Shown here: positions 6,808 through 15,101 of the stretch, one piece after another
Layout: each line of letters opens with the position of its first letter
Position numbering within the stretch: position 1 is the stretch's first letter
Assembly: GCA_021323815.1 (NCBI GenBank)
Contig: JAJPKG010000372.1
Coordinates: forward strand, 1-30,850
Reading direction: 5' to 3'
Source of the DNA: Pseudomonadota bacterium
GTDB lineage: Bacteria; Chloroflexota; Ktedonobacteria; Ktedonobacterales; JACDGC01
Length of the DNA stretch: 30,850 nucleotides
Position numbers and translations under genes: made by a program
The notes under the pieces: generated by a model
Database searches by the model: none
Told to the model about the DNA's origin: nothing
What the model saw: the letters and a program-made list of their open reading frames with translations, nothing else

Positions 6808-7649
6808 GGCGTTGCCGCTCCCGTTATGTGTGCCAGCGCTACCAAACCAGCATCCAGCGAGGGAAAGATCAGGCGATATCCCGGAATGTGCGAGGCGATG
6901 GTGATGGCCGCAGCCCATTGTTCCCGAACGGTGCGGTTCATCTGGCGCAGCCCGCCATGAATCATGAGCGCGGCGGTCTCAGCCTGAGTCAGCCGAGTCA
7001 AACTCAATTCCTCTTTAGGTGCATAGCGCGGTGTGACAATCCATCCGATTGGTGTCGCACGGCCCTGTGCTGCTTGCCGGAAATATTCTGGCAGCCCCCC
7101 AATGGGACCTTGCAGCGCAACCTGTTTGGCGGTCAGTTGGCGAAGAGAATCCGCCGAAAGATGACAACAGCGGGCGCAGGGACGCACGATGCCTGTAACA
7201 TCTTGCACATCGATCAGGCCGATATCATCGGTGAGGATCTGCCATCCCTGCGACGCCAGCGCCAGGGTGAGGGTCGTTTTGCCGCTGCCCGACTCACCTG
7301 GCAACAACACTGCTTTTCCCTCGCGTGCCGCGGCTCCTGCATGCAAGCTGAGCGTGGCAGAAGCATGCAACACGCCGATGCTGAAGATACGCCATTCCAG
7401 ATGTTGCAGCAATTGATCCTCATTTGCCAGCATGCTTGTGTACTTGTCATAGGTCACATGCCAGGGCAAGTCATCGTCCATGAGTTCCACACCGATCAAT
7501 TCAGCGGGTTGCATCGCTCTTGGCGTGTTATAAGGCCCCATCAGGTCGCGCAACCGCGCATGCCAATCGCTGTGCTGAGCCGGGGCGCGCACGACGATGG
7601 GCTGCCCAAAGACGTTGAAAGCGAGGTCGATCATATCCAGGTCGCTCAT
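6804..7649 (-). CDS. HPr kinase-related protein (HprK-rel type ATPase)
   Basis: The 281-residue product has a P-loop GESGSGKTT at 118-126 and an LTDDIGLID segment at 139-147, in the position of the Walker B/acidic motif of HPr serine kinases. The N-terminal 100 residues are the usual divergent region of the HprK-related group. There is no sign of PTS function in the neighbourhood. HprK-like kinases in lasso-peptide clusters phosphorylate a C-terminal Ser of the peptide. In polysaccharide/exosortase loci they travel with PqqD-like and NTP_transf_5 genes as here, where the substrate is not established. Both ends overlap neighbours by 4 nt (ATGA), so three proteins are made from a coupled message. 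Confidence 0.88.
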   Translation of the reverse strand: MSDLDMIDLAFNVFGQPIVVRAPAQHSDWHARLRDLMGPYNTPRAMQPAELIGVELMDDDLPWHVTYDKYTSMLANEDQLLQHLEWRIFSIGVLHASATLSLHAGAAAREGKAVLLPGESGSGKTTLTLALASQGWQILTDDIGLIDVQDVTGIVRPCARCCHLSADSLRQLTAKQVALQGPIGGLPEYFRQAAQGRATPIGWIVTPRYAPKEELSLTRLTQAETAALMIHGGLRQMNRTVREQWAAAITIASHIPGYRLIFPSLDAGLVALAHITGAATP

Positions 7650-7942
7650 GTGTCACTCGCCCCTTCCGCTGCCTGCAAAAGGCTCAGCTCACGAAAAGAC
7701 GCGATGAGATCGTGAACAACATTGAACGTGTCGGGCAGCTGCGGCAACAGGGCGGCGCATTCTTCACAGATAGCTTGGCTGGTCATGCTGCCATCGCACA
7801 TATCCCACACCAGCGCGCCCAGCGCCGTCAACACGTGACCCTGATCCGACTGGGGATCGTAAAGTAGCGCGGATCCGTCGGGCATGACTTCCATCTCCAC
7901 GTTTTCACGGCGACGGGGGTATGTGGGCAGATCGGCAAACAT
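7646..7942 (-). CDS. PqqD-like peptide-binding protein
   Basis: The product is 98 residues from the ATG at 7942, chosen because GGAG sits 6 nt upstream; an in-frame GTG at 7954 is possible. The fold signature is clear: ALLYDPQSDQGHVLTALGALVWDMCDG at about 25-51, the family's 'h.LN.tg..iW.lcDG' pattern, then a helical second half with paired Cys (residues 59 and 62). PqqD-type domains bind leader peptides and present them to a modifying enzyme. It is first in the operon behind a good promoter and overlaps the kinase-like gene by 4 nt. No precursor peptide is visible within the operon. Confidence 0.85.
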   Translation of the reverse strand: MFADLPTYPRRRENVEMEVMPDGSALLYDPQSDQGHVLTALGALVWDMCDGSMTSQAICEECAALLPQLPDTFNVVHDLIASFRELSLLQAAEGASDT

Positions 7943-7989
7943 CAGCAACTCCACACCAGAATCTTTTCAACCTTGCATGAACACGTCGC

Positions 7990-8018
7990 AGGATAACAAA
8001 CACCATTCGATCCGTCAA
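7990..8018 (-). promoter_or_regulatory. Promoter of the PqqD/HprK/nucleotidyltransferase/MauE operon
   Basis: Read leftward: TTGACG (8013-8018), 17-nt spacer, TATCCT (7990-7995). It begins only 10 nt beyond the T-rich tail of the preceding gene's terminator, so the operon is an independent unit. Confidence 0.7.
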
Positions 8019-8027
8019 GCACATGAG

Positions 8028-8057
8028 ATAAAAGAACCCCTGCCCGGAAAGCAGGGG
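8028..8057 (-). terminator. Terminator of the Tat-secreted protein gene
   Basis: Read leftward: CCCCTGC-TTTCCGG-GCAGGGG (7-bp stem, 7-nt loop), followed by TTCTTTTAT. It lies 46 nt past the stop at 8104. Confidence 0.8.
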
Positions 8058-8103
8058 AAAACAGGCGACATAAACCACTGGATGTCTTAGCGCGATGACA
8101 ACG

Positions 8104-8790
8104 CTACTTCTTGACTGTGATGGAGATCGAGGCCGTGCAGACCGTTGTGCCTCCAGAGTTTTTCAAGGTGCCGGTGAACTTGAGTGTGGTACCCGCGCTA
8201 TACGATCCGTCATAGCGCACATGCAGTTTGAATTGCAGGTCACCAGACTCAGTCGGCGTGGGGGAAATGTTGTCAAGATCAAATCCCTGTTTGACCTGAT
8301 GCGCAGGATCCGCTGAGGGGCACGCTGACGATGTCCCAGCCGCATTCTGGAACAAGAAGGCGTTGTTGCCGTTGGACTGCAACGCGAAAGGTGTGGCCGA
8401 CGTTGAGGTGGGATCGAACGATGTTGTGGTTGTACCATCATTGAGCGTATAGGTGAGTGTATACGTATCAGATGGTAGATTCTCAGCCGTGAACCAGATA
8501 AACTCCGTTCCCGAACTATTCACGGACGTGATTGGGGTGAAGCTGGAGTTTTCGATGCACATGCTGCATGTCACGCCACTCAACGCTGCTGTGTTGACAC
8601 CAAAGGTCTGGATTGCCTGTTTGAGATTGCTATGCGATGCTGAGGCAAACGCCGCACCGGCAGCCGTGGCTGCCGCTGTGGTGGCTGTGGCGATGGCCGC
8701 ACCTTGCAGGAACTTGCGGCGTGATGCGTTTGACGGTGCATTAGAGGATTGCGGGGTTGTTGTTTCGTCGGGATGTTGCATGATTTTCAT
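8104..8790 (-). CDS. Tat-exported protein with Ig-like domain and CxxC motif
   Basis: The product is 228 residues from the ATG at 8790; GGAGGG is close upstream, and an ATG nine bases further in is equally possible. Residues about 23-55 form a twin-arginine signal (SRRKFLQGAAIATATTAAAT) ending in an Ala-rich helix with an AFASA-type cleavage site. The mature part is Ser/Thr-rich and beta-stranded, with a CSMC motif early, two further Cys, and a final strand pair (TTLKFTGTLKNSGGTTVCTASISITVKK region) typical of an immunoglobulin-like sandwich. There is no catalytic signature. It lies between a DUF4012 gene and the PqqD operon, with its own terminator. Tat export suggests folding or cofactor/disulfide acquisition before export. 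It is a candidate partner or substrate of the neighbouring operon, which is inference. Confidence 0.75.
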   Translation of the reverse strand: MKIMQHPDETTTPQSSNAPSNASRRKFLQGAAIATATTAAATAAGAAFASASHSNLKQAIQTFGVNTAALSGVTCSMCIENSSFTPITSVNSSGTEFIWFTAENLPSDTYTLTYTLNDGTTTTSFDPTSTSATPFALQSNGNNAFLFQNAAGTSSACPSADPAHQVKQGFDLDNISPTPTESGDLQFKLHVRYDGSYSAGTTLKFTGTLKNSGGTTVCTASISITVKK

Positions 8791-8856
8791 GCCCTCCACT
8801 TTCTGAATACCTTCGCACAACTCATAAGCTTGCAAAAAGACAAGCCTATGTTGATT

Positions 8857-8871
8857 GTGCTATTTTAGCAC
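8857..8871. promoter_or_regulatory. Dyad upstream of the Tat protein gene
   Basis: GTGCTA-TTT-TAGCAC has perfect 6-bp arms and lies 66 nt upstream of the ATG. Read leftward its centre contains TAAAAT, which could be a -10 box, but no good -35 is at the right distance. It is a candidate operator. Confidence 0.3.
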
Positions 8872-8946
8872 CCTCTTGTTACTGTGCCTATTACGGTTGC
8901 AGGGTACTAGCCCGTTTGTTTTTGCGAACGAACCATAAAAACACGC

Positions 8947-10914
8947 TCACATGACTATAACGGACAAGTCTACGTCATTTAACAAAGGCGCACGCGACCA
9001 AGTGACAACGCCTTTCACAAGGCGCGCATCTGCGGACACCGGCGTCAAATGACCACCTTTCGCTGCGATGAGGGTTATGGAGTAATTTTGCTCCGCCCCC
9101 GCTTGGCGCTGCACAAGAAGGCGATATATATGGTTCTGCAATGACAGCGGAACGGCCCACGAAAAGCGCAGCGACACGCTCGCGCCCGGCTCAAGCTTGA
9201 GTCGGCACGCCAGATCAGTGCTGCCTGTGAAAGTGATGGCTATCTGCTTGCATGCTCCGCTGATGGTCCTCGCTGCGAGTTGCGCCGGTACAAGCACCTG
9301 AACCAGATCGTCATACACACCACTGGAAGAGCCGAGGGTTGCGGGTGACGGGTAGTTATAGGTCACGGTGAGCGCATGTGTCGCCATATGGGCTTGGTCG
9401 AGCGTAATGCGGTCGCTGATGCGCTCGGTGACGCCTGCACTGGTGAAGTTTCGCCCCATATTCGTATCGACAACGGCTAAGCTATCGTCATAGGGCGCGT
9501 TGAGGCTGCCATCGGCACCAAGCGATTGCAATTGTGTTTCCACACGCTCATAAATGGAGAACAGCTGCACATCTTTGGTCGTGAGATCGTGCAGCAACGC
9601 CGTGCCGATCTGGCGCAGTTGAGAGTTCGTCGCATGAGCGAGTGTGTCAAAAATGGCATTGGCAAACAACTCATCATAAGTGGGAATCGCCGCTCCAGCA
9701 ATCTGCGGTGACAGCGCCAGCGCTTTTTGATGTTCCCGGTACATCGCTTGAGCGACATTTTTTACGCTGACAGTCACATGCAGGCTGCGAACCACCACTG
9801 GCCCCATGATTTGCAGGATCTGTTGCAGCAAGGCAGGTGTAAACACCATGATGCCATCCACCGCCTCGCCGGTTTCAGCAAGATAGAGATTGTATATCTG
9901 CATCCCCGACTGCTGAAAATTGGGGTCAAGCTCGCTGTCACGCACGCCCCACATGCCATCTTGCGGGGTATACCAGGCATATTGTGGAGGAACAGCATTT
10001 TGAGCGCAAATGGTTGGGCAATCCAGTCGGCTTATATCTTGAAATTGCAATCTGTTCGTTACCTTACCGCCGTTTGTCCTCACATCTGCATACGCGCCGA
10101 TGGCCCCCCCACCTGGGCGCAGTTGGTCTGGGTCAGCCAATGCCAGCAACAGATGCCCTGGCCGCAGGATGCCCGTCAAGATGTGGAAGTGATCCAACAG
10201 TGCGCTGATGGCCGGAAATGCCTTGGCGTAATTTGGGAATGTCTGATTGATGTAGTTGACAAATCTATTGATCGGCGTTGCGGAAATGCCAAAGGCATCA
10301 GACAAAGGAGCATTGCCGAGGATCTGTCGTTCTTGTTCCACTAGCTCCCACGCATTGTTGCTGTTTCGTATCAATGCCTGGGCATTGTTGATGTCGTGCA
10401 GTGTCATTGGCACGACAGTGCTGCCTTGCGCGATGCCCGGCGATTTCAGAAGCGAATAGAGAAACGCCCGCAGGCCCGGTTCGACGATGCCGATTCCACC
10501 AAAGAGATTTTGCAAGGCTTGGCAGAAATCATTGGCCATTTGAATGCCATGATGCATGCGTGTGATATCTCGCGTGCCGATGTTCCCGCCCAGCGGCAAC
10601 AAGCCATTGAGTTTTTGCAGATCGGCACTGGCGGCGTTCAATTCCGTCTGCCATTGCGGCAGCATTGCCTCATCAAAAATATCGGTGGAATGCAACAGGG
10701 TTGTTAAGCGCGCGACATGCAGATCAAGATCGTTGGTGATGGCTCTTGATGCCTTCGCGACGTTCGTCACCCATAGCCCCGAAAATCCAATGAGGTTGAG
10801 CACCACCACACCCAGGACAATGCCGACGGCAAGTTTGGTGGAACGAGAGAAGCGCGTTCGTGGCGCTGCTGCAACGGTTTGTGTTGGTCGCTCCAACACG
10901 TCAACTCTCCGCAT
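8947..10914 (-). CDS. DUF4012 membrane-anchored protein (first paralogue)
   Basis: The start at 10914 is set by GGAGGAG 4 nt upstream; the frame is open further but overlaps the fusion gene. The 655-residue product has one N-terminal helix at about 28-48 and a large external part. The DUF4012 core reads DPDQLRPGGGAIGAYADVRTNGG..., followed by MWGVRDSELDPNF and VDGIMVFTPALLQQILQIMGPVVV. The C-terminal beta-rich region is where these proteins end in an Ig-like sandwich. DUF4012 proteins are common in actinobacterial and chloroflexi glycan loci; their activity is not established to my knowledge. It follows the Wzy-GT4-Wzx fusion gene after 56 nt on the same strand. Compared with the second paralogue (21079-23109), the order of motifs is the same but identity is low. 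Confidence 0.85.
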   Translation of the reverse strand: MRRVDVLERPTQTVAAAPRTRFSRSTKLAVGIVLGVVVLNLIGFSGLWVTNVAKASRAITNDLDLHVARLTTLLHSTDIFDEAMLPQWQTELNAASADLQKLNGLLPLGGNIGTRDITRMHHGIQMANDFCQALQNLFGGIGIVEPGLRAFLYSLLKSPGIAQGSTVVPMTLHDINNAQALIRNSNNAWELVEQERQILGNAPLSDAFGISATPINRFVNYINQTFPNYAKAFPAISALLDHFHILTGILRPGHLLLALADPDQLRPGGGAIGAYADVRTNGGKVTNRLQFQDISRLDCPTICAQNAVPPQYAWYTPQDGMWGVRDSELDPNFQQSGMQIYNLYLAETGEAVDGIMVFTPALLQQILQIMGPVVVRSLHVTVSVKNVAQAMYREHQKALALSPQIAGAAIPTYDELFANAIFDTLAHATNSQLRQIGTALLHDLTTKDVQLFSIYERVETQLQSLGADGSLNAPYDDSLAVVDTNMGRNFTSAGVTERISDRITLDQAHMATHALTVTYNYPSPATLGSSSGVYDDLVQVLVPAQLAARTISGACKQIAITFTGSTDLACRLKLEPGASVSLRFSWAVPLSLQNHIYRLLVQRQAGAEQNYSITLIAAKGGHLTPVSADARLVKGVVTWSRAPLLNDVDLSVIVM

Positions 10915-10970
10915 GCTGCTCCTCCACAATCGGGTACGATGTGTGCCTCTGCACTCCATATTTTTTCTTG

Positions 10971-13900
10971 TTATGGCTTGAGAAAAGCCGCAATATTTGT
11001 GCGTTTGATCAACAGCAATGGCGCGGCGAGTATGAGCCACGCCGCCGCGACAATGGCGCTGCCTATGGGCCATGCCAACCCCTGAATAATGGCAAATTGG
11101 CTGCCCCATGCCACTAACGCCGTGACGGCGGCGATGCCGGCCAGCCGCGCCAAACGGATGCGCCATCCGAGGCTGCGTACCACAATCCATCCCAGGCACA
11201 GGATAACTACGCCTTCCGTGATCAACGTGGCGTAAGCAGAAGCGAGCGATCCAAATCGGGGGATCAGTGCCACATTGATGCTCACATTCACGATCAGGCC
11301 AATGACGCTGGCAACAAAGAGGCCCCGTGTTTTGTTCAGGGTGACGGCCAGCGGAACAACCACATTGGTGATCAATGTCGCCGCACCGGCCCACGCCAAC
11401 ACTTGCAGAATGGGTGTCGCAGCATCGTAGCGTCGCGCGTACAACAGATCCAGCAGCGGATGCGCTGAGAAGCTCAGCAGCAATCCGATGAAAAGGCCCA
11501 GACTTGCTGCGATTTCAAGATATTGTTGGGCAAACTCGCGCAATTCGCCGATGTTGCGTTTGCGCAAAGTCGCCATCTGCGGCAACGTAGCTGCCGAAAG
11601 CGACGCCGGCAACAGCGTCAGCACATCCAAGAAGCGGTAGGTACTCGAATATTTCGCAACCTCTTCACTGGACGCGAGCAAACCAAGCAATGGCACGTCG
11701 ATGCGATAATACAAGATGTTGATGGCGAGGGCAATGCCCACCGGCACGGCAACCACAGAGAGTCTGCCCAGATCACGCCAGTGCAGCCGCAAATCTGGTC
11801 TGAACAGGATCAAGCAGAGTACCAGGGTCAGCAGCCCTGCGCAGATCTGCGTCACCGTCTCCACGCTGGCGAAGGCGATGACATCTCCATTGAAAAATGC
11901 GACTACCGATGCCGAGCCAATGCCGATCAACGACACCACCAAAGAAACCAGCAGCAATTGATTGAATCGGGCGCGTGCGCGAAAGATCAGCGTCAGCGAA
12001 TAAATCGAAGTGAACAGCAGACTAGGGCCAAGCACCAGCATGATGCGAAAGACCCCAGCGTGGAAAGGCAAGAGCGCGGTAATCCCGATGACAATGCCGC
12101 TGCCGATGATGCCGAGGAAAAATTTGAGATAGGCGATTGTGCCAAGCAGACGCGGAACTTGTGGTGGGGATGAAGTCGCCAGTTCGCGCGTCGCGACAGA
12201 ATTGATGCCGAAATCGCTTAGGAATGTAAATAAGTCCACCAGGCTGCTAGTCAATGCCAAATTACCATAATCCGCAGGCAGCAGCGTGCGCGCGGCCAGC
12301 ACCGTCCATGTGGCGGTGGCCAGTGCCGTCAGCACTTTGCTGAGCAACACAATGGCGGAGTTACTGAGCAACGCTTTGCGTTGAATGGCCGCTCGTGGTG
12401 CAGTGATGATCAGGCTGATGTTGCCCGACGAGGTGTCCACTTTGCTGCTGGCGCGACATAACACCAGAAAACCAGCCACAGCGCGGTCCAGCGGGAATTG
12501 ATGCATCACCAATGAGCGCCCGGCTGCGCCCATTGCCCGCGCAGAAACAGGATCAGCCAGCAATGTGTTGACAGATGCCGCAATGGCAATGGCATCACCA
12601 GGTGGTGTGAGAAAGCCTGTCTGCCCATCAACTACTTCATCGGGGATGCTCGCCAGGTTGCTTGCCACCACCGGTGTTCCCAAGCTTGCCGCCTCCAGAA
12701 TGATGGTTGGCAGAACCTCACCGGGATCAACCGTTGGATGAACAAAGACATGCAGTGACGACAGGAAAGGTGTAAGATCAGCCAAATAGCCGACAAATTC
12801 AACATGATCCTGCATCCTCAGGCGCTTCACCAGAGTGCGCAATTGTGGCTCATAAGGGCCGCTGCCAGCGATGGCAAGATGCGCCTGCGGAAACCGTGCG
12901 ACGATATCGGGCATTGCCGCGATCATATACTGAATGCCCTTATCTTTGACCAGGCGCGACGCCGTTCCGATAAGCAATGGCACACGGCCGTCAGGCGTTG
13001 CCTCCTCCACTGAGGGAATGTCAACCGAATTAGGAATGATGTGTAGACGGCTTGGCGGAACGCCGTCTTTCTTTAAAATCGCGCCAAGTTTTTCAGAAAC
13101 CGCAACAACGCCAGCGGCACGTCGCGCGGCATGTTGCCAAGCACGCAAAATGAACAGGCGATGCGCCACATAACGCAACGGCGCGTGAACCACCCAAATG
13201 GTTTTGATGTCATGCATGCGCGCGGTGATGATTTGCTCGCGAGGGAATGGGCAAACAAAGATGCTGGGTGCCTCGTCTGCAAGCAGGCGAATCATGCGTT
13301 GCGAGCGATGTCTGCCGAAAGGGTTCATGAAGGCGATGACACCAAGCACCCCGCGCCCTCGACCAATGTTTGTCCCCAGTTGCATGCCTCTGGCGGGCAG
13401 TCCGCGTGCCTCGGCGCGAGAAAGCGTTGCCGAACCAGGCGGTGCGACGATCAAGACGTCCGTGCCTGCTGCCTGCATGCCACTGGCGATGTTCAATGCG
13501 TGTTGATTCGCGCCACCAAACCCTGGTGCGTTGACAAGAAATACCGTCCGCCTCGCAACGCGCGGCAGTTCGTGTGTCACTTGCTGTGATATATCTCTTG
13601 AAGAGGTAGCAGCTTCGTGTGGCGTCCTGGTTTCTGGCGCGATAATCACCAGGCCCACCAATGCGCAAAGCAGTCCCGTTACCTGGCCACTGGAAAAGGT
13701 GGGATGCACTAGCGCGTCAAGCAACAGCGCGACAAAGCCCCCCAACGTGCCAAGGTTCCAGATGAAATCGATGCGTGGCGTGGCGCGGCGCACAGCACGA
13801 ATAACATGCAGAACACCCACGGTTAAGCTGCCGGTGACGACGGCGAGACCCACGAGGCCCATATCCGCTAGAGCATTCAAATAGCCATTCTCAGCGTTCG

Positions 13901-14987
13901 TTTCGACGCGATGGTGATATGGGTCCGCTAATGGGGCACCGGGCAGATATTGCAGATTGCGCGGTCCTAAACCAAAGAGCGGATGATGCGCGACGCCCGA
14001 AAGCACCCAGTTCCAGATGGCATCACGATTTCCCAAACCTGATGAGGTAAAGATGGAAAAGAAGCGGGCGCTTGTCGCGCTAAAGAAAAAGAGCAGCACG
14101 AAGGAGCATGCTCCCAGCACACCCAGCCACAGCACGATTCGCCCAATGCGCCTGCCGCTGAGAAAAAAAATCAGCAGGCAGGCTACAATGGGTAAGATCA
14201 CATACGCGGTGCGCGTATATGTCAGCAATAACAACCAAATTCCCAACAACCCCAAGGTCGCGCTTAACAGGCGCTCTTCCCATTGGTGAAATTTGACAAC
14301 GCAGACGGCGCAAAACGGCAGGATGAGGAGTAAATAGCTTTCCAACTCATCGGAAAAGCGAAATGTTGCCGCCGCGCGCAGGCGCGCTGAGCCGGGCAGA
14401 TATGATGGTACCCGCTGAATATTCAGAAGTAAGCCGGCGAAATCGGGTAGTGAAGGAATCATGCTTGCGATGATGCCGATGATCGTTACGCAGGCAAACC
14501 CTGATAACAGGCTGATAAGTGCTTTCCGGCGCACCCCCGGACGGTGGCTGACGGCCCGTGCTATCAGAAAAACACCCAAAAAAAAGGCATACTTTGCGCA
14601 TTCGCGCGCCGCTACCGCCTTGTGAGCGGCAGTGAGTGTGGCAATCAAGCCTACGATGATGATCAAGCCGATGGGTAAAACATCGCGCCAACTCAACGTA
14701 ACCGGAAGTGCCTGCCTGCGCAGCCACGCCACGGCAACGATGCCGCTGAGAAGTAAGGATGATTCAAGGACGAGGACTTCCGAGAGAAATACCCCTGAAG
14801 ATTGTCCTGGTAAGGTCAGATAAACATCCAGCGGCAAGATAAACATGATCACATAGAGCGACCACTCCAGAACCGTTAGTGTCAGCGGCCCTGGTGAGGT
14901 TGTGGGTTCAGCGGATTCGGTGCGCTCAGCCGTCAGGACGGTGGTTTGCATGTGAGAGTGATCGCGTGGCGACAGCTCATCGTGCAT
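10971..14987 (-). CDS. Trifunctional fusion: Wzy/O-antigen-ligase domain + GT4 glycosyltransferase + Wzx flippase
   Basis: One uninterrupted frame of 1338 codons joins three proteins that are normally separate. Residues about 35-455 form a multi-pass O-antigen polymerase/ligase domain with the typical loop GLGPRNLQY...HHRVETNAENGYLNALADMGLVG (339-380). Residues about 478-845 form a soluble GT-B glycosyltransferase of family 4: N-terminal GFGGANQHALNIASGM, donor half GTASRLVKDKGIQYMI, and the E-x7-E pair at 757/765. Residues about 865-1338 form a polysaccharide flippase of the MATE-like Wzx type with about 12 helices and the usual start LLSNSAIVLLSKVLTALATATWTVLAARTL-region, then PADYG. The ATG at 14987 has AAAGGG 7 nt upstream. 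The DUF4012 gene follows. A single chain could couple sugar addition, flipping and polymerisation of one lipid-linked unit. Topology needs the GT in the cytoplasm, which depends on helix number in the first domain. Confidence 0.92.
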   Translation of the reverse strand: MHDELSPRDHSHMQTTVLTAERTESAEPTTSPGPLTLTVLEWSLYVIMFILPLDVYLTLPGQSSGVFLSEVLVLESSLLLSGIVAVAWLRRQALPVTLSWRDVLPIGLIIIVGLIATLTAAHKAVAARECAKYAFFLGVFLIARAVSHRPGVRRKALISLLSGFACVTIIGIIASMIPSLPDFAGLLLNIQRVPSYLPGSARLRAAATFRFSDELESYLLLILPFCAVCVVKFHQWEERLLSATLGLLGIWLLLLTYTRTAYVILPIVACLLIFFLSGRRIGRIVLWLGVLGACSFVLLFFFSATSARFFSIFTSSGLGNRDAIWNWVLSGVAHHPLFGLGPRNLQYLPGAPLADPYHHRVETNAENGYLNALADMGLVGLAVVTGSLTVGVLHVIRAVRRATPRIDFIWNLGTLGGFVALLLDALVHPTFSSGQVTGLLCALVGLVIIAPETRTPHEAATSSRDISQQVTHELPRVARRTVFLVNAPGFGGANQHALNIASGMQAAGTDVLIVAPPGSATLSRAEARGLPARGMQLGTNIGRGRGVLGVIAFMNPFGRHRSQRMIRLLADEAPSIFVCPFPREQIITARMHDIKTIWVVHAPLRYVAHRLFILRAWQHAARRAAGVVAVSEKLGAILKKDGVPPSRLHIIPNSVDIPSVEEATPDGRVPLLIGTASRLVKDKGIQYMIAAMPDIVARFPQAHLAIAGSGPYEPQLRTLVKRLRMQDHVEFVGYLADLTPFLSSLHVFVHPTVDPGEVLPTIILEAASLGTPVVASNLASIPDEVVDGQTGFLTPPGDAIAIAASVNTLLADPVSARAMGAAGRSLVMHQFPLDRAVAGFLVLCRASSKVDTSSGNISLIITAPRAAIQRKALLSNSAIVLLSKVLTALATATWTVLAARTLLPADYGNLALTSSLVDLFTFLSDFGINSVATRELATSSPPQVPRLLGTIAYLKFFLGIIGSGIVIGITALLPFHAGVFRIMLVLGPSLLFTSIYSLTLIFRARARFNQLLLVSLVVSLIGIGSASVVAFFNGDVIAFASVETVTQICAGLLTLVLCLILFRPDLRLHWRDLGRLSVVAVPVGIALAINILYYRIDVPLLGLLASSEEVAKYSSTYRFLDVLTLLPASLSAATLPQMATLRKRNIGELREFAQQYLEIAASLGLFIGLLLSFSAHPLLDLLYARRYDAATPILQVLAWAGAATLITNVVVPLAVTLNKTRGLFVASVIGLIVNVSINVALIPRFGSLASAYATLITEGVVILCLGWIVVRSLGWRIRLARLAGIAAVTALVAWGSQFAIIQGLAWPIGSAIVAAAWLILAAPLLLIKRTNIAAFLKP

Positions 14988-15101
14988 TAGCGAACCCTTT
15001 CAATGCCGCCGCCAATTCAACAGCGCGGCGGTGTTTAGGCCGAAGGGGCAACATGGCGCAAGGCGCATCGATTGTCTCATGATTCGCTGAAAAGCACAAT
15101 A

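Noticed and set aside
4758..8790. Lasso-peptide biosynthetic cluster
   Set aside because: PqqD-like and HprK-like genes suggest it, but there is no transglutaminase-like protease, no asparagine-synthetase-like cyclase and no precursor ORF in the region.
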